In this document: positions 10,006 through 22,317 of the stretch, in pieces
How positions within the stretch are numbered: the stretch's first letter is position 1
How the letters are laid out: the number at the start of each line of letters is the position of its first letter
Origin: Apostichopus leukothele
Taxonomy: Eukaryota > Echinodermata > Holothuroidea > Aspidochirotida > Stichopodidae
Direction of reading: 5' to 3'
Assembly (NCBI GenBank): GCA_010014835.2
Contig: JAAAKB020005511.1
Coordinates: 1 to 24,825 of the forward strand
DNA: 24,825 nt
The notes under the pieces: generated by a model
What the model was told of the DNA's origin: nothing
Databases searched by the model: none
The model's input: only the letters and a program-made list of their open reading frames with translations
Position numbers and translations under genes: made by a program

Positions 10006-13000
10006 CCCCTTCGTCAGAACTTGCGGTACATTCTTTCGAAGATCGCGTGTGATATTTCAACAACAAAAACCTCAGGAAGGCATACACGTTCGAAAATTCA
10101 ATGAACAATCAAGTCATCTTGTCCATGGTATAACATTTTGCTCTTCCATGAAGAAGTAAACTAATGACATCCATTTTAAAACCTACAGTAGTCTAGGCAC
10201 AACGTCGAAAACTTAGCAGTAGGCCTAGTGCCTAACACTGTGTTGGGAAGGGCCAGTTCTGCGAAGTAAAGTTTGAAAGGCGTTTGATCATGTGTACACA
10301 CTACACTGTTGATAAAACATAATTTAATGGAATTATTTAAAACAGATGTATCTACCAGTAGCATATTATATAACTTAAACTAGGCTAAGTATGTTATATA
10401 ACAATTTGAGGAATCCATTTGATAACGAAACAAATTTCCAATTCAACTTTTTAAAGGTCATCAGGATTGACCATCAGCTCCAATTTTAAGCGCACTAAAT
10501 ATTGCTAGAACTTTTAAAAGTACATTGCTAGATGCGCAGATCCACCAAATTATTTCCATCCATTGGCGATGTCTAAACATAAACAATTCATGTCTCGGTG
10601 TGGATAGCCTTACTAGTACTAAAGGAGTGTTAGCTCATTGGTTAATGCTGGTGCATCCTTCCAATCATAAGGTCCCCAGTTTGAGTCACTCCAAGATTAA
10701 TGTATGTCGTCCAGTTACAGAGTTGTTGATAATTCATAGTCATGGACGTTAAATATGAATCTAAGAGACTGACTTTGGTCAGCGTGTGGCTTTGATAAGC
10801 CAATAAGGCTTCTCTGCGAGTTCCTGCTTGCAGGAGGATCTAAAATGCATACATACATACATACATACTAAAACTTAGAGTGGCAGTAAAATTCTTGTTT
10901 AAATTTGAACATTGATGACCATGATCTGTCTTTTTAGCATATTAAGAGGCAATGCTGGTGACCTTTCTGTGTGCCATAATTTACCCTCTGTCCAATAGAA
11001 AATAGCAAAATAAATGCAATTTTTTTTTCCAAATCTATTTTGAATGAATTATTTTAATTATTTGGAATGAACATCTTAGTTGATAACCAGTGATACAAAT
11101 AATATCCAAGTTCACCTAAATATTAATGGCAAATTGATTGCTACAGACCTTTCTTTTGATAGTGTAAGTGATCTACAGATTATGTAATATCTAATTGGGT
11201 TTTCTTACTAAACAGCAAGAAAGCATTGATTACCCAGAACTGAGAAGTTAAACTTTAATTTATGAATAAAAAAAAGAGGAATAGATAATGTTTTTTGGGC
11301 TGTTCTTCTGGGACAATTGTGTGGGATAGTAGATAGGACAAACCACTGGTTTATAAATGCAGTTAATTGCTTCACCACATTGAGAACAAAAGGGTTCATA
11401 CCTCATGCAGAATTAATGATTTTATTATCAATAATAATGTTACTTGTTTATCTCCTTTTTCAGGAGAAATTGACCATCAAAAACCTAGGACAAAATTGAA
11501 GGGAAAATGCTTCAATTCAATCACAAGAACTAGTTAGGCATTTTTTCAGCTTACCGTCTATAAACCAACTTTTAACAAGCTGTATAGTTTGTTATCCTCT
11601 CATCTGATTTTGATCAATTTGCATGAGCTCTTGTAAAATTTATTTGTTTAATTGCAAGGATATTCATTTCATGCACATATTCCCAATTCCCTGACTTGTT
11701 TTTTATTGAAAACAGTTTGATACTTTGCATTTATAAGGAGGACGAATTTTGGGTATATTCTTCCTATATCCAAGACCATAAATGTTTATTTGTAAAAAAT
11801 TCACAATTTGACAGTAAGAATGGAATCTTAAAATTAGTGTTGGCAGCTAATATCACATTTGACACATTAATCCTAAAGGGAGCAGAGGGAGGGGCTTACC
11901 CTTTTTTTTATTGTTGGAAGTAAGCAAATTTGCATTTCCCAGCAGTATTATTTGAAGTCTATATAGTCTGCATACATACATTTAGTAAGTAAACACAGCT
12001 CCTGGGTCATCTTTAGTTTGAAGGATGTTTACACTTTATATGGAAAGCTATAAATTCTCGGAGTATGATCTGGATTAAGATAACATTTGCCGTAAATATT
12101 GATTCAGTGGTAAATGTTGATTGATAGTCTAAATACTAAATACTTCCTAAAGGTGACCCAAAATTGATGTCCAAAATCTCAAAGTTGTGTTTGCTATTAA
12201 GTTGGAAGCAAACTAGTATACAAATTCAGCTGTAAGCACATATGTTGACAAACTGCTGTGTCACAACTTTTGTAAGATATTTGAGAAGATATTTGGAAAG
12301 ATTTAAATGGCATTGTTTAATTCATAAATTAAAACATATCTGAAATGAGAACACAGTGGGGAAATTACATACAAGGAATTTAATGTTTCGCTGCATAGAC
12401 CTCAGGCAAACATATTCTATGTTCTATCAACTAAGCTATCCATCCTTATATCAGGTGGTAATTGTTAAGCATATTTTTGCTGGGTTTGCCATTCAGAAAC
12501 CACAATGCTTTGCAAACATGTACTTGAACCAGTTTCAATTATGCAACCCAGAAAAACTTTTTGGAATCGCATCCAAATCTGAAAGGGTCACATGGAATGA
12601 CCCTTTGTGCATCCTCCCTTTTTTATGTTAAGTGTTGAAACCAAAATTAAAAAGGACATTCTGGTTTGTTCATATGTTAAATTACATATGTGTATAAAAA
12701 TTAAAAACAGATAACTGAAAAACTGACTGAGAAATATATGTTTGAAAGATAAAACAGTGAAAAAGTGTTACATAATTAGGTTATATGGATAAACTGTTTG
12801 GTGACAAATTAATGTAGTTAAATTTTTTTAAATTATTTTTTCGGTCTTTTTTCTTTCCACAGCATCAGTTGGTATTGACATTGGTCTTCCACCCAAACTT
12901 GTGATGCAAGGACAGCAAACCAAAGAAAGACGAGAACACTTGCAAAACCAAAAGAGCAAGTTACAACTGGAAAAATCTGCAAGACTCCGACAGTGTCAGT

Positions 13001-16000
13001 ATTGATACAAATTTAGCATTTTATCTGTTTAGGAAGAAAACAAGTCAGTAACCATGTGGACTAATGTAAAAACCAAAAGGCAATATGTAGGCATTTTTGT
13101 CAGACATTAGTCAAGGAAGGATATACATAATCCTTCTGTAACTCATCGATAGTACTAAAGTATTTCCTTAAAAATGTATTGGAGGCCCCCTGAGCAATTC
13201 AAATACTAATCAATCCGGTGGCTGAAGTTAATTGCTTAACAGTTGCTGGAAACATCCTGCAACTTCAGTTCAAAACTGAATCCTCAGCAAATATATTGAG
13301 TTTTTCAAAGCTGGTGTTTATTTTGTGAATTCAATGAGCAACAGGAGACCGAGTGATGTCATCATGACAATTGAGCTGCAAACATTTGTTTTCTTCTTTA
13401 ATATACTTAAATAATCGTTTTCAGCCAAAGAGATAAGTTGCATTTTGATGAAATGCTAAGTACAAAAATGATGACAGCTATTAAAGCAAATGTTCCAAAT
13501 CATTCATTTCAAGTATAAATCACCAAAAGATTGTAATTTAGAGGAATATAAAGGTTTTAAATAAAGTATGCCATTATGGCATCACTTCCCAAGAGATTCA
13601 CTCATATTCCTCACTCAAACATATTCAAACTCTGTGAAATTAATTCTTCTTATTCCTAAATGTGAAATTAGCTAGTACTTATCCTGAGTATTTAAGTCGA
13701 TAACAGTGTCAGCCTAAATTCCTATAGTAAAATAGGTTAGGCTAGGTATATCTGATGTAAAAGTGCGATAGGTCTAGGTTTAAGTGTATATGTTTGCTGT
13801 GAAAATTTTCTGCAGACAATATTGCATCTATTGAAACTTGAATGCAACAAACTAACACATTTGAAGACAACACATAAGTTTAATGCTAAAATTGCAACCA
13901 TTACTCAAAGAACTTTTCAAGGTGATTGGACATAAGCTGCCAAATTTAGCAATAAAGTTAATTTGGTGGAGAGAAGCCTTGCAGATCTAAAACACTCTTG
14001 TAAGCAATAGGAAACTATTGTATGCTTGAGTAGATGATTACATGAGTTCAGCAAACTTAGTCTTGCAGTTCAATAATTTACATGTTTAACCACTTATTCA
14101 TAGATCAAATGTAGTAACTCACATTGTAAAGTAACACCCCCCCCCCACCCCATCAAAGAAAAAGGACTTTGTTCAATTGAAAAGTGACATCTACAAACTA
14201 GCAATAGTACCAATGAAAAAATTACATTAAATTTGATCAAAAGAACCTCCTGCTAAGATGCAGCCCTGGGCAGTAGAGAAGGGTTTTATCTTGGAGGGAA
14301 CAAAAGTCAGGGCAGTGGGACATGTGACTTGAGTTAAAGGGTAGTCCACAACATTACCTCAAAACATTCAGACATAAGTGGTTTCCCTGCACATTCAGTA
14401 CCACAAATTCTTGTAGTTGAATATTTTTTGTAACAAGAGGGCAGCTGTTGGAAAGGAAATTTACTTTTCTAACCAAATGTCACTCTTTAGATAACAAAAG
14501 GAGACATTTTACTTGCAAAAATGGAAATAAGTTGCCTTTCATTACAACAAATTTGGTCTCCTAATTTATGAGGGTGTTCACAATACAATGGGGGAGGGGG
14601 GGGGACTGCATGTTCCCCCTGTCCATGACTTTGCCGCTCTTTCTTATTTGTGACATTAATTAGGAATTAATGAAGTATGTTTGTGTTCTTTATTTTCAGT
14701 GGAAATACCATTGGATGAAGTGAGGAGAAAGTGGGAGACCACATCTGCCCCGTATCACATCAGAGCAACCGGTCATCACTACAACATATTCACCGATCTA
14801 TTTGACGGGGCTGACTTTCTCTCCCACGTTGTCATGAAGATATTCTTTGAGTGTCCAGATGAAGGATTCATGCCCGTCTACTATGGCAATGTCATTACAC
14901 CGACAGAGGTAATAATATCAAATGTTGTGACTTCATTTCCTGTTATTTGGAAGAATCTCTCAGATTCCGAATCCCTGGTATCCACGAACTGGCCTTGAAC
15001 ATGTTCTATGGCGCCAGTGATCATTCTTGTGGGAATAATTTGACATTTTAAGATGCATAATGTAAGCACATTATGAATAGTGATAAATGCTGTTTTATGA
15101 ATGTTTACTGTGTTTAATAGTCATAGTCTCATGGTCAGGGTCATGTATAATGCAATAATGACAATAATTATATAAGGTTTGTACATACCCACACAGCTAG
15201 GAAGAAAAAGTTCAAAGATGATTTGTACTTTTGTATTTTAGTTAGTAATTTGCTTGAAGGACAGAAGCGGGGGTGAAAAACCTATTGACAAGATGCACGA
15301 TCAATGTCAAATGGTAAAAATTTAAAACTTAATATTTGTGTGCTTGGTAGACTATCTCTCCCTAACTGCAAGTTTTATGATTATTTCTGTCTTTCGTTTT
15401 GTGAGGTTTTTGCCAAGTAATAACAAGACGGTGTACAAATATGATCATTTTCAGGTTGTCAGTGTAATGTCTTTTATAAAACTCTGTACAAAGTACTTCT
15501 GCCACTGCTATCAAAGTACTTTCAATTCTTGTCATAATTAGTTACCTGCAATCATTTATGCACAAGCTTGAGTAAGAGTTAAATGAATATGCGATTTCCT
15601 ATATGTGGAGCACATTATATTTTCACTATAAAGTCACCTGATTGTACCTTTAAACACTACCATAGCAATCATTAATGGAGCAGGTTAAGCTGTATTAAAA
15701 TGTGTGGAAAGTAGAACATTTTCAAGGTATGGTCAAAATAACAACATGGATTTATTCTACAATATTTTTTTTAAAATTCTATGTGGGGTGGTTCACTTGA
15801 AAGTAACATTACTGGGCGCTTGATTGGAAGCACACTATTTCTTCCCAAAATACATTTAACTAAAAGTGCATTAACATTGCTTTGATAACTGCAGTTAAAA
15901 CACTGTATGCGTTTTGTCCTTCTGTCTTCAAAAAATATTACTGTCAATAGAATTACAAAAAATAATGCAGGTGTAGATAATTAAATTTTGGTTTTAAGTT

Positions 16001-19000
16001 TTGTAAAGACTTGTTTTAGTGCAATAAACAGATTAAAGACAGGCATACTACAGTACTGTTCAACGAACATGAGGCCATTGATTTCTGTATCTACAACAAA
16101 TTCTTTGGCTTTACAGGGCCAAATTTTTAATGGTTTTCCAGTCTTCTGAGACAACCAAATTATTTTCAGCCATCAAAAGTCAGCTTTGACGGTCATCTGG
16201 TGAACAACTTGTTGTTTTTTACATAAAACTCACATCGCATTGTAGCTTAATTTGGAGATACTGAAATATAACATATATAGTGGTTGGCATATGATCCACC
16301 TGAAAGAGTGCTTTAGCTGTGTTCACCAAACATACACATCTCTCCTACAGTGTACATATTGGTGTTCTGTTCACCAAACCTACACATCTATCCTACAGCG
16401 TACATGTTGGTCATTCTCTGTTATTTGGCTACATTTTTTCTGACAACCAAATTTGCTGTTTGGACGACCAAAAAATGTAAATATCTTTAAAAAATTGGCA
16501 AAATTGGTGCAACTTTCTTGCTTGTCGGTAATTATAAATAAAAACCCATACTTCTGAATCCCATTTTGTGAATTTACTGATATTTGATGTTTACAAACAG
16601 GTCAGGCTCATGCAATATATCTTTGAAGGTTCTTACCTCTAAGGAATGGAAACAGCTGACTGGAGACAACAGTTGCATCTGGCAATGGTAGTAGTAGTAG
16701 GAAACTTAATTATCTGAATCTCAGATAAGCTTAGACATGGTTACTCTTCTTTGAGAATGGTACGTAGAGTGTTGTTTGATAATGGATATCTAGAGTTCTG
16801 TTAGACGGACAGTACAAGGAAAGATTACACTGTAGTCATAAACTAATGGATTTTCTTATTTTTTTTCTGGCAGGCATTGAAACCCCCAACAGTCCATTAT
16901 GACTGTGATGCTGGAAACCTTTGGACTTTGCTAATGGTGAATCCTGGTAAGCTCAAAAATCTTCCCAAACATGTTTTATTGTTTTCATTTTTTGCATTTG
17001 ATGTCATTTTTTCTTCTGTGTTTACATTTAGAAAAAGCCTGCATTCCTTTACAATTTGGCAAAAAATTAAAATATATTTATTGATTAATTTATCATGCTA
17101 CTAAAAGTGATCTTGACTACAGACAATAAGGACTTTAGCTAGAAATAAGAAACTGGGTTCAACTAATTTGTGTGGTTGTCTAATTTGTGCTCTGGGGAAG
17201 TGTTCTGAAGAGCGAGGTGAGGGGTGTTGTCATTACCTTTGGCAACACCTATTTGATTCTTATAATTAAGAGATGATATTTGTGCATGTTACCAAACTCT
17301 GCAGTACATATAAGTAGCCAAGTATTTACTATAGAGCAGTTCTATGTGAGTGGATGAATCTGTTATCTTTGGCACTTTGAGGTAATTTTAATAATTATAT
17401 CAAGGTTATTCCACATTTAAATTGGTGACATTCCAGTTCATTAATGTGACAGGCAGGATTAAATTTCAAATACTAATGATGACGACGACGATGACGACGA
17501 TGAAGTTTAATAATCTATTATGATTATTATTACGTTTTAGCCAGGGATGCCAGATCTACATATTTAGATCACGACAGTATTCCTTTGCAGACTTCAATTT
17601 ACTTACAATTGCTCTAGTTTTGTACTACACATTTTTTCAACATTGTTCATGTCAAAACAAAATTAACCTACTTCTGGTTTGACAAAAGATGTATCAACAC
17701 TTACAACAAAGACTTCATTACCTCCCAGGTGTTCTCACCATCAAAATAATACATTAGTTAGTACCGTTACAAATGGTTAGTTAGAGAATATAGGTCGCAC
17801 CTGCCCAAAGTATCGTCACCTCCCACAGAGTCCAAAACAAAAGAACTTCCTTTCAAGTTGTTTAATCTATAGTCAAAGACAAAGACATGATATCACCTGG
17901 TTTGAAATTGTTAACAAGCATGCCAGTGGGGGGTTCTTTTTCTTCATTTACTGTTATAGGATCATGAAGGTCAGTTGTAACAGTTGAATTATTAACTTTT
18001 AAATATATTCTGCGGAATAGCCTTATGTGGACTATTTGTGTCCATAATGAATAAATTTTATTAGGAAAACAGTCATTTGTTCTGATCAAAAAGTCAACTT
18101 TCCACCTTCATTTTTTGTACAATCAACGCCAATACACACAATCGTTGTTGTACAATGAACTCTGCTGTTGGATAACATCAGTTGAGTTCAGTTTATTGTC
18201 GTCAGGGGAAGCACCTAGAAAAGTCATTCAAATTAAGGTCAGTAATGACTGTCTGGATCTCTAATACATTTCTAATGGCAACAGCTTTAGGGATTAAAAG
18301 TAGTAGAGTGTCTGTAATGCTTACTTAGGTCTCAAAATATCTCTAAATGTTATCTGTTAATGTTGGTATTGTAAAATGTCTCAAAATGTGAAAGATGTCT
18401 GTAAAAGTCTCAAAACATCAGTCTTATCTGGATATTAATGTACATGTCACGTAATGTCTCTCAGTACATATCAGTAATGCTTTAAAATGTCTGAAAATGT
18501 CTATCAATGTCTCAAAATATCTCAACTTCTCATAACATATCAGTACTGTACCAAGATTTCAAATTGTCAATGTTTTCTGGGAATTGTTGTTCAAAACTTG
18601 TCTCAAGTTCTCATTACAAATCAGTAATGTAGCAAAATTTCAGTCTCATACATATCATCACATATATCAGTAATGTTTCAAAATTGTCAGTCAGTGTCTA
18701 AATTTATGTCTCAATATTGAATGCAATTGTTTTATTATGTCTGTGTTACACAGTAGCATGAATTATAAAAGTATCTAAATATACAATTATCGTGACAACA
18801 GCAAAACTTAATCAGCAGTATATTAATACTGTCATGAATAATTATGAGGTAGTAATGATGTGATTTGTAAGCAAAACATTCACCCTTTTATTTAGCACTT
18901 TTGATTATCATTATCACGATTATATACGGTAAATATATTGCTACTGTACTTTCCAATGATTGCCGATACCTTATAATAGATACTTATGCTTCCTGTCTCT

Positions 19001-21481
19001 GGCAATAATCTGTGGGTTTAATTTTTTGTATTGCTTCCTTTGCAGATGGTCACCTGATATATAATGATGCAGAATATGTTCACTGGATGATGTAAGTACA
19101 CTGATAGTTGGTGAACTTTTAATTCTCTCTTTTTAAAGCATTTCTGTGTTCGTAATAAAAGGCAAGAAAAATATCCAAATAATTCCAATTAATCTCACAT
19201 GGAGAGAAATAATTACAACGTCATTATTGGTGCCAGCAACTTTGTTCTCATGTAATGCCTTGGTAGGATATTCCATTATTATATGCCTAACCAGCTCATA
19301 TAAACTGTTTCTCAATCACTGTACCATTCAGTTCTGCTAAAGCAGGGTTGTCCAACCTACGGCCCGCGGGCCACAGTCCGGCCCGCCGCAGGGTTGCGTC
19401 CGGCCCGCCAGATATGCTCTACGGTGCGAAATTTAGTGAGCAGATTTATTGATAACAATTTGAAGCTATATAATCAATCTTTCGAACCTTCTGGGTCCAA
19501 AAAACTGCATACAGGTCAGTTTGTGTGACACTCTCTCAGCGGAGGGGGTGGGGGGCGGCTGGACTTTATTCATTTGTTTTATCAGGAAGGAAAATAAATC
19601 AGTGCGCTCCGTGCGCAGTGCTCACATTTTGTTGCCTTGGTCTTCGCGCGAAAAATCGAAAAATCGAGCGTAGGGTCCATGCGGCCCCCTCCTTCATCAT
19701 AATCATTCCATGTGGCCCTCCTCTGCAAAAGGTTGGACAACCCTGTGCTAAAGCGTATACTCCAAAGGTGCAGTGATTATGAATATGGTCCAGTTGATAT
19801 TGTGCTTCATGTTCAGTTAATTCTGCAACCGGTATTTGTTACGAAGGTTTGAAAAAGAGACATTTATACAATTGTTAGTTAATGGGAAAGGTGTTTCTTG
19901 TTTTATTCAGATTTCTCTCTGCTTCCTTCTAGCACATAGGAAGGGGGAAAACGTCATAGTTGCTATGGTTGGTTGGGAGCGTAATTTTGGAGCATAGCAT
20001 AGATTGAGGCCCACCATACTTTATTTTTCTTATTGTTTTTTTGTAATACAGAGGCAATATACCTGATGAAAAACTAAGTGAAGGAGATACAATCTTTGAT
20101 TATTTGCCTGTGTTTCCTGCTAAAGGAACAGGTTATCAGAGAATTGTCTTTTTGCTCTTCAAACAAGATGGGAAAGTTAATTACAGCGATGAGAACGTAC
20201 CGTTACCATGGTGAGTGTAAAATGTTTTGGGACCTGTGAATTGCTCTTGCATTAAGAAAAAATGTCCCTTCTCTCCCTCCTTTCCATTTCATTGCTTCTC
20301 CCAATTCACCCTTTTCCTAAAAGTTAAGAATTGGCTACGCTTCGTGAAAGATCTGCTTATAACTGAATATGGTTTTTCCTCTAATGGAGGAATAGAGGTG
20401 TGAATTTTTGTACCAGAATACAATATTGTTTTAATCTCCCTCAATCCATACATATTATTTGCCAATCATGAAGAATTTTGTAAGTATCACAGCTAGGTTA
20501 TTAACAGTAGGTAGAACCAAACCTACTTTGTGGAACTGTTTCGACTTTTTAAATATGTTTGACATGCAATAGGTCAATTTTGTCACAATTCTATGCATCT
20601 TTCTTTTTGTTTTCTTAGTCGCAGTTTACCAAATAGAACATTTAGTACACATGAATTTTATGCAAAATACCAGGATGTTTTAACTCCGGTGGGCCTGTCT
20701 TTCTCTCAGTGCCGATGGGACCAGTCAGTTACAGCTATATTTCATGACACCCTCGGTAAGATTGTACAAATGCAGACATTTCAAAACAGCACTCGATCAT
20801 AAAATAAGGAGATTTTAGATTGGCTTATTTAAGGCTGTGTCTCCATGCAATACTGTAATACAAACTAGCTATAATATCTATTTCATTGATACCATCCTTT
20901 TGTAGAAATGAAAAAATAAATCGCTTTAACAAGTGTTTTTCATATTGTAATTGAACAGGTAATATCTTCACAGCTGCCTGAAGCTGTGTGTGTGTGGTTT
21001 TAAGAACCATGAGGTCTCTCAATTACTATCGATTCATTTATTGATTTACAGTTAGCCTCAGATAGCACATCCAGAAACTACAACGACATACTGAGCCAGT
21101 GTTATACCTTTGTAATCTAGTCCAAATCCCAAAGTTACATTCACAGCCAAGCAAATATGCTCTATTAACTAAACTTTAACTTAAACTGTTAACATTTTGT
21201 TTGATGGAAAGTATACCATCAGACAGGACCATTTTGTTTCAGAGTCAATCTTTAACATTGTGCAAACTTGCAATTTTCCTTCATAGCTGTACCTCATAAC
21301 AATATTTGTATAAAGGTGATTGTTATTTATGGTTTCATTTCTTTGTATTATGTTTTCTATTTCAGACATGAGGGAGCCGATCTTTGAGTATGATGTTCCT
21401 AAACTTCCTGTACTTCCCCAAATGAAATGGCCTCACAGGAAAACCTTGAACTATCTTAAGCAGTACCTTCCAGATGATTGA
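9998..21481 (+). CDS. MRPL38: Mitochondrial large-subunit ribosomal protein mL38 (PEBP-like), eight exons found
   Basis: Exons: 9998-10127, 12863-12994, 14700-14908, 16874-16946, 19046-19091, 20052-20210, 20619-20755 and 21366-21481 (TGA). They join in frame with agreeing phases to 333 residues; human MRPL38 has 380. Residues 1-43 are an Arg-rich presequence ([17 protein letters not shown]) for mitochondrial import. Then come [11 protein letters not shown] and a charged helix, and from about 90 the PEBP-like domain: [41 protein letters not shown] and [14 protein letters not shown]. The tail has [30 protein letters not shown] and [14 protein letters not shown]. All match MRPL38 closely. The protein is a structural part of the mitochondrial 39S subunit and sits at its surface; no PEBP ligand role is claimed. 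About 50 residues expected between exons 1 and 2 (the DIDLSNLE to WWRTYREY region in human) were not found. Exon 1 is inferred from its presequence and phase. Confidence 0.93.
10617..10872 (+). mobile_element. tRNA-derived SINE with (cata)n tail and short target duplication
   Basis: The head carries a tRNA-like A box (TAGCTCATTGGTTAATGC, about 10630-10647) and a worn B box (CCAGTTTGAGTCACTCC, about 10675-10692). A body and a short tandem (cata)n tail at about 10847-10868 follow. TACTAAA occurs at 10617-10623 and again at 10866-10872, consistent with a target-site duplication. It lies in MRPL38 intron 1. Confidence 0.6.
12360..12450 (-). repeat. Degraded tRNA-like (SINE) remnant, reverse orientation
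   Basis: Read on the minus strand from about 12446 it has GGATAGCTTAGTTGATAGAA, close to the D-arm and A box of a tRNA, then GCCTGAGGTC at anticodon/variable-loop distance. The B box is not recognisable. Likely an old SINE head. Confidence 0.35.
12995..14699 (+). other. MRPL38 intron
   Basis: Donor GTCAGT, acceptor TTCTTTATTTTCAG. It contains a C10 run at 14137-14146 and a G-rich run at 14590-14604. No gene or recognisable element is visible. Confidence 0.7.
14909..16873 (+). other. MRPL38 intron
   Basis: Donor GTAATA, acceptor TTTTTTTCTGGCAG. It contains a tandem duplication at 16320-16412 and a short (tag)n run near 16688-16701. Nothing coding is seen. Confidence 0.7.
16320..16412. repeat. 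48-bp tandem duplication
   Basis: Two copies of TGTTCACCAAACATACACAT plus CTCTCCTACAGTGTACATATTGG start at 16320 and 16368 and differ at only a few bases. It is intronic in MRPL38. Each copy includes a splice-acceptor-like TCCTACAG. Confidence 0.85.
17477..17504. repeat. GAT/GAC trinucleotide microsatellite
   Basis: About nine units of GAT or GAC in a row inside an MRPL38 intron. Confidence 0.85.
18246..18715. repeat. Degenerate tandem-repeat field
   Basis: The motifs AATGTCTCAAAATGTCT and CATATCAGTAATG recur many times with variable spacing and many substitutions over about 470 bases. This suggests an old decayed minisatellite rather than a dispersed element. Confidence 0.65.
19092..20051 (+). 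other. MRPL38 intron carrying a hAT MITE
   Basis: Donor GTAAGT, acceptor TTTTTTGTAATACAG. The middle is occupied by the 403-bp hAT-like insert; the rest shows nothing recognisable. Confidence 0.75.
19343..19745. mobile_element. hAT-type nonautonomous transposon (MITE), 403 bp, intact ends
   Basis: The element starts CAGGGTTGTCCAACCT and ends with the exact reverse complement AGGTTGGACAACCCTG, a 16-bp perfect terminal inverted repeat of hAT type (CAG...CTG). Both sides carry the 8-bp duplication TGCTAAAG (19335-19342 and 19746-19753), which is the hAT target-site length. The interior is CpG-rich (ACGGCCCGCGGGCC near the left end) and has no transposase. Perfect ends and flanks indicate a fairly recent insertion. 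It lies in an MRPL38 intron. Confidence 0.93.
20211..20618 (+). other. MRPL38 intron
   Basis: Donor GTGAGT, acceptor TTTTGTTTTCTTAG. No element is seen. Confidence 0.75.
20756..21365 (+). other. MRPL38 last intron
   Basis: Donor GTAAGA, acceptor TTTTCTATTTCAG. No element or coding segment is recognised. Confidence 0.75.
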
Positions 21482-21750
21482 CCACTGGACAGACTTTCAA
21501 ATTGTGAAGTCACTATGACAACCAATTTGTATTTTGTACTTTACCAAAGGTTGCACATTGAAAAAAATAAGAGAACTCTAACAGTCTACAAAGTTATACT
21601 TTGCATTGCTTGGGGGGGTGTATACGGAAATGTCTGGTGACCAATGATGGTACCAAGCAGTATGGTGATTTCCTCATTCTGGTATCCTTGACCTCATCTG
21701 AGATAGGGTTGTGATTACCTCACAGCAAATAAATCCTCAGTTATTCACCT
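21482..21750 (+). terminator. MRPL38: MRPL38 3' UTR with polyadenylation signal
   Basis: A canonical AATAAA at 21728-21733 lies 247 bases after the stop codon and is followed by a GT-rich stretch (ACTTGGTGGT near 21760). This is the likely poly(A) site. Confidence 0.5.
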
Positions 21751-22317
21751 GAAGATGAACTTGGTGGTATTTTCATGCTGCTAAGAGAGTTAGCCTTTGT
21801 CTGTGTCGTTTGTTAATTTCCCCCTCCCCCTGTTTGTGTAGCAAGTAGTGCATGTATTATGCAATCATCATGCTAATTTCAAATATTCCTCAGTGGGGTT
21901 CCATTTGTGCACTCTGCAATGCTTCAAACTGTGGTCTGATAATATGTTTGAAAATGCACCAGTTGACATTTAAAATTTTAATTAAATTTTTTCTGAGGGC
22001 AGATGTTCCTAGGCCCCCCCTTTAATGGGAGTCACCTTCCATGATCCCATTGCCACCCCCCCCCCTCCGTTATCAATATTGGATCCACCTGGGATACTTA
22101 TATTAAGATATTAATCTTTGAAATTCTTGAATGAGTTCTCAAACTATTCAAATTTGACCTCACTTTAAGAAATTGTGTTGTGAGTGTTGCTATGGTAATT
22201 TCATGCAATGAGTATGTTATAACTAATACATATTTTGCATAAATCCCTATCTGGTTTGTATGTCTGCCATAATTTCAACTTCTGTAAAGATGTATATATA
22301 TATTCTTATAAAAGAGA
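21751..22317. other. Intergenic, C-rich tracts
   Basis: No gene is seen. Two C runs (about 22013-22019 and 22057-22066) and TTGGATCCACCTGGG near 22079-22093 recall the terminal part of hAT-like repeats (CAGGTGGATCC on the minus strand). No matching second end or target duplication was found. Confidence 0.4.

Larger units (their letters stand above)
10128..12862 (+). other. MRPL38 first intron, expected to hide a missing exon
   Basis: The intron begins GTATAAC and ends in TTTTTTCTTTCCACAG. It holds a SINE (10624-10865), a (cata)n run and a reversed tRNA-like remnant near 12360-12450. I read all plus frames for an exon like DIDxxNLExLEKYRSF or WWRTY with phase 1 at both ends and found none. 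Confidence 0.6.
16947..19045 (+). other. MRPL38 intron
   Basis: Donor GTAAGC, acceptor TTGCTTCCTTTGCAG. It carries the (gat/gac)n run at 17477-17504 and a degenerate repeat field at about 18246-18715. No coding segment is recognised. Confidence 0.7.

Noticed and set aside
11464-11535. Candidate MRPL38 exon after TTTTTCAG ([15 protein letters not shown])
   Set aside because: Phase fits at the acceptor, but there is no similarity to the missing MRPL38 segment and no suitable donor before the stop.
12160-12216. KIDVQNLK peptide, superficially like DIDLSNLE of MRPL38
   Set aside because: No acceptor in front, the following residues do not match, and a stop comes too early.
12356-12631. Plus-strand open frame of 91 codons
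   Set aside because: It overlaps a reversed SINE remnant, does not start at an ATG, and lacks any domain.
14881-15069. Minus-strand open frame of 62 codons
   Set aside because: Antisense to the MRPL38 exon ending at 14908 and its intron; no motif.
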